Positions 58,378-64,000 of a DNA stretch of 64,000 bases are shown piece after piece; within the stretch, counting starts at the first letter, position 1; every line of letters begins with the position of its first letter. This DNA comes from Alisma plantago-aquatica (lineage: Eukaryota; Streptophyta; Magnoliopsida; Alismatales; Alismataceae). The notes under the pieces were generated by a model. It ran no database searches, had not been told where the DNA came from, and was given only the letters and a program-made list of their open reading frames with translations. The DNA lies in contig OY856410.1 of assembly GCA_963693085.1 (NCBI GenBank), positions 888,783,835 through 888,847,834 on the forward strand, in the 5' to 3' direction. The position numbers and the translations under genes were made by a program.

Positions 58378-59965
58378 GAATGATCGGTATCACTGTTCCA
58401 CCTTTTAAGGTTGTTTTTTACTATGAGGCCATAGTCGAATTCAAGTTTAGGGGGGAGTTGGAACAACTCTATCTTTTAGTTTTCTCAGTTTTGTTTTTAT
58501 TGTTTTGTCTTTTGTCATTTATTTCTTGTAGATCTTAGTTGTTTGTAGGATCCACACTCTATCTAGTGTAATTGTGGATGTCTTAAGTCATGTGTCATCT
58601 CGCTGCTTGTACATGGGAATTAGGGGCAAATTTGAAAATTTTTAGTGTTTTTGCAAGCTTGTGTTGTTTAACTTTGAGCACATCACTTAAGGAGATAATT
58701 GGGTTTGTCAACTCTAAAATAGGAAATCACAACTGTCTATTCCTATGATTCATGAAAAGTGGACGGAACTGGTTGTTTGAGCCTAAACTGATCAAATGAT
58801 AATGAGACTTTAATTTGAAATAAGAGAGAAGAACCTCTTAATTACTACACAGGTCAGTAAGGAGGGACACATAATAATTTTCAAAGGTTCAGTCAATTAG
58901 TCTTGTGATCTATCCACTCCATTGCTTTCATAATCCACCTTAAGAACTGGAAGTACATTACAGTTTTAATCTCTTTGATTTCATTCCATGTAGATAGGTC
59001 TTGCATTACAGCTATTTTCTCATATTTTTGAATGAAAAGAAAGAAAAAAAAATAGAATAGCTATACATGCACATTATCCTTAGGTGCGTGTCATTTAGTT
59101 GCATAATTATCATTTTGTAGCTGCATTCACATTTTTGTGCATATAGTACATCATGCATCTTATGTCTTCTGAAACATAAAAGGTGATGAACTTGTTCAAT
59201 ACCTTCTGAATGCTTCAAATGTATAAGTTATGCAGCATTAAGTGAGCCCGACAAACAATTCGTTGTCAGCTATGAAAATAAGGACTTGAAAAAAAAAGTG
59301 TTGAAAAAAAAGAGAAGAAAAGAGAATTGAGAAGTAAGTAGCAATGAGAGGGAGAAAGGAACGTGTTCTCACTACATACTAAGAAGAATAAGTACACGAT
59401 GTAGTTCTCTTAGATATTCCATCTCACCTTGAGATGGAATGAAAGTGCATGCATCATTCTACCCAAATGTAGACATTAGGGCATTTTCACTTGCATATGC
59501 ATCATTTAGGTCATTAATGTTTTGTGCATGTTAAAATCATATAATGCTTCCATTTCTTCCATGAGCCACCCATTCCATCCACCCGTTGCTCGAATTGGTA
59601 GGCCACCGTGATTTTCTCCTCACTCATTAATACCAGGAGAGTTGCTTCCATGTAGATGGTAGTTAGGGCGAGCAACGTAGAATAGAAGATCACAAGATGC
59701 ACCGAGTCTGGACCGGAGAATTTTATTATGTTAATTGCCTTATGTGATAGTGTTCATCAATTTTGAGGTAGATATCTTTTATGGATGATTACTGTCACCT
59801 TTAGGGTAACTATCATTCTGTGGTTAGTGAGGGTCGGAATGTGAATGCCCGGCGGGGATCATGTGGTGATGTTTGTTGTGACAATCTATTCTTTAGTTGA
59901 CTCTCGCAATTTTATTCTAAAGTTTTGTTGCTCGAGGACGAGCAATGTTCAAGCTTAAGGGAGTT
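58378..59965 (+). other. 3' untranslated region of element E
   Basis: A purine-rich TTTAGGGGGGAGTTGG block (58445-58460), conserved in D, follows the third ORF. AT-rich sequence without genes comes next, then the stem-loop TTGCTCGAGGACGAGCAA (59928-59945) and the polypurine tract AAGCTTAAGGGAGTTT ending at 59965. Confidence 0.7.
59928..59945 (+). other. Conserved stem-loop before the polypurine tract
   Basis: TTGCTCG-AGGA-CGAGCAA, a perfect 7-bp stem with a 4-nt loop, 20 bp before the 3' LTR. The same site is present in D1 and D2, and similar motifs are known next to the polypurine tract of Athila/Tat elements. Confidence 0.8.
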
Positions 59966-61556
59966 TGATGCGATGATTTTGAGTCGCATTTATAGACTTG
60001 TTTTACTCGCATTTTATGCGTTTATTGGTCATTTTAGTGGTTAATATTGCATAATTCACTTACTTTAGTCTATGATCCTTCTCAGTATCAAATCTCTCTT
60101 ATTTTATTGTTTTGAGCATAAATGATTACAATAATATATTTTATTTCGGCTTATGTGGTTTTATTTTGCAATTTCAGGAAAAACACATATTTGCAGCTAT
60201 CGATACCATCGACACAACTATAGGTTTCCAGCCGTAAGGAGCAGCACAGAGTCGATACCATCGACTTTGAAGTCAATGGTATCGAGTTACCATCAGATTG
60301 TTGGCAAGGAGACAGTCGATACTATCGACCCTAAAGTCGATACTATCGACACAAGAAGATTCAGTGACGGAAAAGGGATAAAACTGACGCCTAAGGGTGT
60401 CGATACCATCGACCCTCGTCGATGGTATCGAGTTAGCATCAGGCGCAACAAAGAAAAGAAAAGAAGATTTGCCGATATCGCGCAGTGTTGATACCATCGA
60501 CCCGCGTCGATGGTATCGACATTGTCAGATCAGAGTTTGTTTCAGATCGGCTCTAATCCAACGGTGGTGATATTTTTGCAACCTAACTCAGTGATTATAC
60601 CTAATGACGGCGGCCAAGAGCAAGGTATCACGTCATTAGCCGTTGCACACATCCCGAGAAGGTGTGGAGAGAAGAACGGAGCCCAGAAGCACACCCCAGC
60701 CATTCCGAAAGCCGAAGAAGACGTTTTCCACCGTCGAAAGGCTATAGATCGTGCATTCTGCGCCGAGGAACGCTTGGATCTTCTCCGTTCAGGGGTTTCA
60801 TTACTTTTTCATGTTTTTCTCCATGTTTCCCCTTTTCTCAAGCATAATTTGCTCTGAGATGAACATGCGGGGCTAATCCCCTTTATCTTTAGGATCGGGA
60901 GTAGCCCGGGGAAGCATTGTATGACATTTTTATCATAGTAATTCATAATTTATCTCTTAAATCTGTGGTATGATTTCATTTTCTCAATTATATTGTTATG
61001 CTTGATCACCATAATGATAATCTAATGCCTTTAATTGCTTTGAAAGAAGAATTAACGGTTGAAAAGAGATGAAATTCACATTAATTAACAAATCCCTTAA
61101 ACAAGGTGATGTAAGGTTAATGGTGGAAACCCAGAGGTCGTTTCTAATGCACCTAGTTTAGGGTATAGGTTACTACGATGGTGGAACCAACCTAGACATA
61201 GGTAGTGAATTATACCACGACAGTGGGCAATTCTGACTGCAGGCCACTACTCGGATTGAGAGATGAACCTGAGTAACTATATGGAAATTCATACAATGGA
61301 AGCCCGTGGTGAAACGGCAATCCTAAAGATATCTACTTGAATTGATTAAACTAAACCTTTAATCGATTTCTTTTTTATTTTATTTTCTTTCATTTTTAAA
61401 ATGACTCTCAGAACCTTTTAATTGGCCTAGTTGATTGCGAGTAGTTAGTAGTAGTCTATCGATAATTCAGTATCCCTGAGTTCGACTCGGGCCTCACAAG
61501 GGCTTATACTACATTGACGCATGCACTTGCGTTCGACGCACGGTAAAATCGTGTCA
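59966..61556 (+). repeat. 3' LTR of element E
   Basis: 1,591 bp, TGATGCGATG to AATCGTGTCA, followed by the TSD TCACA. It contains the nine-copy palindrome array at 60199-60520. It differs from the 5' LTR mainly by transitions. Confidence 0.95.
60199..60520. repeat. Palindrome/hairpin array in E 3' LTR
   Basis: The same nine positions as in the 5' LTR. Several motifs have single transitions relative to that LTR, mostly at their CpG sites, for example GTTGATACCATCGAC at 60487-60501. Confidence 0.93.
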
Positions 61557-61561
61557 TCACA

Positions 61562-64000
61562 CGTCTAATTTCTTGGTTTCATCAATTTTCCCAATCTCAC
61601 ACCATCCTTTGATCAATATTTGGGTTGGACTCAGGATCCACATGTTACACCCCTATGTCATCTCCCTGGCCTAGATCCCAAACTAACTGGGACTCTACTA
61701 TCCCTAACAATTCCCTCCTCTTATTTTCTCTCTCTCATTTTCTCCTCACCATGAACTCTCATTCCCTCCACGATCCTCGCACTGAGTCAAGCTTTTTGAC
61801 CCATGATTCGATAGGGATTCTTCTCCTAAACTTCCTAGTCGATGAGGGAGTTCCCTCTTCCCCTATTCCCCTATCCGGTTTGGGTCTCTCGCCTACTTTG
61901 GCCTTGTTATCTATATACAGATCACGTGTTGCCATCACCTGATCACCAGGAACTGAGATCGCTCATCCAATGAATTGGTTTCATGCCTAGCAGAGCAAAC
62001 CCAACTCCTTCTCATGTGGTGGCCAATTGAGGTCTAGTTGAAGGTTGTGGACCTCCAGGATGTTTTAGTGTTGCTTGACATGACTCCATAGAGCTATACA
62101 AAGCTAGAGACGCCCTTATTTTGAACTTCCAGTACTATCACATGTTTCCCCTCTTTTTCATTCTTTTTTTCTATTTATTGTTTCTGAGATCAATAACCCA
62201 GATGTTAGTCTTGGCTACTTATGGTGTTCATGTCCATAGAACCTTCTTGATGTTGTCTCTCTACCTGGTTTGAAGATTTTCACTATAAACCCTCTTTTCT
62301 CCTCAACTTGGTTTTCAGTTATCTATCTCAGCTATGGCAAAGAGCTTGTCTTGGGTTTGAGGATCTCAAGGACCTTTCTGTGCGGTCTTTGAGTCTATCA
62401 GAATCTAGCGGATCTATTAGTGATGTTTTCAATGGGTTTTTAATCTTGGTTTTCAGTTTAGGATCCCTGGTTGGAGAGATTTCATGAAGCTTGATGGTAT
62501 TCCACATGTGAATGAACTAGGAAGAAGATGATCTTTGGATTTATTATATTGCCCTTGCTTTGATTTTGATTTGTCATGATTTCCATGGGCATTTCCATCC
62601 TTTAATCCCTAATATGATATCACTGTAGAGGGTTTGATTTAAGTCGACAGTTTTACTCATATGCCCTCACACACATCAAGATTTTTTGTGTGATGTGGGG
62701 CTTTTTGGTCTTTTGCCTCGACTTTTTGATTTAACTATCAATAAATCACTTTATCTTAGAAAATTCTTAATTAACTAGCTACTCAATAGAATATTAAGTG
62801 AAAGTATATTCTGAAATCACAAATATAAACTCTATCCAAAGGTATAGGTTATATAACCTAAATCTAATCTAGTAAAAAGTCAAAATATTAGGTTTATTAA
62901 TATACACCTTAATTAATGATCAATATGCCTAATGTTTTATTAGGTTGGAGTCCATAGTGTGGATCTAGGGTTTGGACCCATACATTTTAATAGCATCCTT
63001 AAGGTATGTTGCATTTTCCTCTGAGTCATACTAGACAATTATTATTAACAAACTCGCTTAATGGTATGTTGCATTCCCTTATGAGTTATATTGGACAATC
63101 AATTATTTTCTCTCTCTCTGGTACTTGATTGTGATGTATCACCTGAAATGCCATCTATTTACATATAGTTGAATGATTGGTTCCAAATATTAAAATTAGT
63201 CATATGGATTGTTATGCCTACAAATTGATCATTGTTCTTGTATCTTAATGTTGCTTCGTTCAATGTGCACCTTGAAGAATTTATTGATCCATATTCAATG
63301 GAAACCCTAATTTGTCGTATGTTGCTCATGATTGTATAATGGGTCATTTTTATACAACTTTAAGATGTCTTTCTAGGTTGGATATTATGTTGTGATATGA
63401 CCAAACTTATGCTTCCCTCTCTACTTAAAATGCATGTTTGATTTAGAAAACTTGTATATTGTACATAAAGGTATCCCTATTGTTTGCATTACCAATGGAG
63501 GGTGCATATGGTGATTCTTGTTCCTAGGTAGTAGTGTTGTGATGTCATTACTGCCTTAAAGATTATGGTGGTGATCCCATAATATGTGGTTATGGTTGTG
63601 ATTTCATATACCTTGATTTTTATGTACCTATTATTATCATGATAATCTACATGTATAATTCTTATTGTTTACTTATTTTTCTCTATTTGATCATCAAAGG
63701 CAAGAACTAATATTTGTAAACTTTATTTTTTTCTTCATATAGTATTTTTGTCTTACAATATGAAGATTTATTTTTATATCTAATTCGATGGTACTTTCCT
63801 TTTGGATGGGAAGCCTTTTTATATTATTTCTTGTCCCTTTTTCCTAATGTTGTCCAATCACTATTATATGCACATATCGGATTTTATGTTGACAACATCC
63901 ATTTTGTCTTTTCTTGTTGGGTATGCTTCCAACCCCTAGGTGGAGAGCAAGTAGGTGTGGACTAAAGTTGACCAGGACTTATCCAAGTGTAGATGATCTT
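61562..64000 (+). repeat. Element C right LTR, second part (runs off the window)
   Basis: Continues from 48550 after the element E insertion and aligns with 32570-34389 and then 46270-46790. The part from 63330 to 63470 has no counterpart in the left LTR, where it was deleted. No genes; the short open frames are not shared between LTRs. Confidence 0.85.

Larger units (their letters stand above)
48556..61556 (+). mobile_element. Element E: full-length Athila-type LTR retrotransposon
   Basis: 13,001 bp: LTR, tRNA-Asp-type PBS, gag, protease, RT, RNase H, integrase, a long array-bearing spacer, the Athila third ORF, a 3' region with stem-loop and polypurine tract, and a second LTR. The 5-bp duplication TCACA (48551-48555, 61557-61561) is perfect. 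The LTRs differ by about 5% in the first 290 bp, mostly transitions, so it is younger than B, C and D. All coding regions are in order and nearly full length but carry several stops and one-base or seven-base shifts, so it is now inactive. Confidence 0.95.
31639..64000 (+). mobile_element. Element C: long-LTR retrotransposon with a tiny interior, twice invaded
   Basis: The left LTR is 31639-34389 plus 46270-47075, the interior 47076-47664, and the right LTR 47665-48555 plus 61562 to beyond the window. The parts are collinear between the two LTRs when elements D and E are removed. Each LTR is about 3.7 kb and the interior only about 590 bp, so this is a LARD-type non-autonomous element. Its LTR ends and its 3' LTR block match element B, placing both in one lineage. 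By alignment with the left LTR, the right LTR should end about 275 bp beyond this window. Confidence 0.85.

Overview
The window looks like intergenic DNA from a large, repeat-rich flowering-plant genome. No ordinary host gene can be supported. Nearly everything recognisable is a plant transposable element, mostly nested inside other elements. The evidence is Ty3/gypsy gag and Athila-type gag-pol-ORF3 coding remains, a CACTA (En/Spm) DNA transposon, an L1-type LINE, a SINE, tRNA-type primer binding sites, and paired long terminal repeats with 5-bp target duplications. The host species cannot be named from the sequence.

Layout, left to right. (A) A minus-strand Ty3/gypsy element occupies 1-1330 (decayed gag, then PBS); its 3.1 kb LTR spans 1331-2109 and 8825-11158. 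(B) Inside that LTR sits a plus-strand element with two 2.65 kb LTRs and only a broken gag between them (2110-8819, TSD AGAAT). Unrecognised, possibly Ty1/copia-like sequence lies at 11159-11586 and 18612-20460. It is split by a 7,022-bp CACTA element (11587-18608, perfect 13-bp TIRs, TSD AGG). The CACTA carries a multi-exon minus-strand gene for a Ptta/En/Spm-type plus Ulp1-protease protein, and a duplicated fold-back, but no recognisable DDE transposase. A decayed LINE lies at about 24690-28140, an unexplained GC-rich patch at 28440-28790, and the end of a second, older CACTA at 30365.

(C) From 31639 to beyond the window end is an element with LTRs of roughly 3.7 kb and an interior of only about 590 bp. 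Each of its LTRs has been invaded. The left LTR holds D, a partial tandem array of a gag-protease Athila-like element: an internal fragment at 34390-36763, then a unit with both LTRs at 36764-46269. A SINE is nested in the fragment and an 1,851-bp solo LTR (F) in the unit. The right LTR holds E, a 13.0 kb Athila element (48556-61556, TSD TCACA) with gag, protease, RT, RNase H, integrase and the Athila third ORF, all broken by stops and small indels.

The most unusual signal is a set of arrays of a 15-bp imperfect palindrome. In E the motif is GTCGAT-nnn-ATCGAC. It is mostly arranged as inverted pairs with 4-6 nt loops and occurs in both LTRs and again just upstream of the third ORF. In the related family D the same two places carry GTCGGT-nnn-ACCGAC. 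The two families differ by a paired A:T to G:C change that keeps the palindrome. This looks like a conserved binding site or RNA/DNA hairpin specific to these elements, and is the best candidate here for something undescribed.

TSDs and empty sites give the order of events: B entered A; D and E entered C; the SINE and F entered D. Frame and domain calls were made by eye, so exon boundaries and the edges of decayed copies are approximate.
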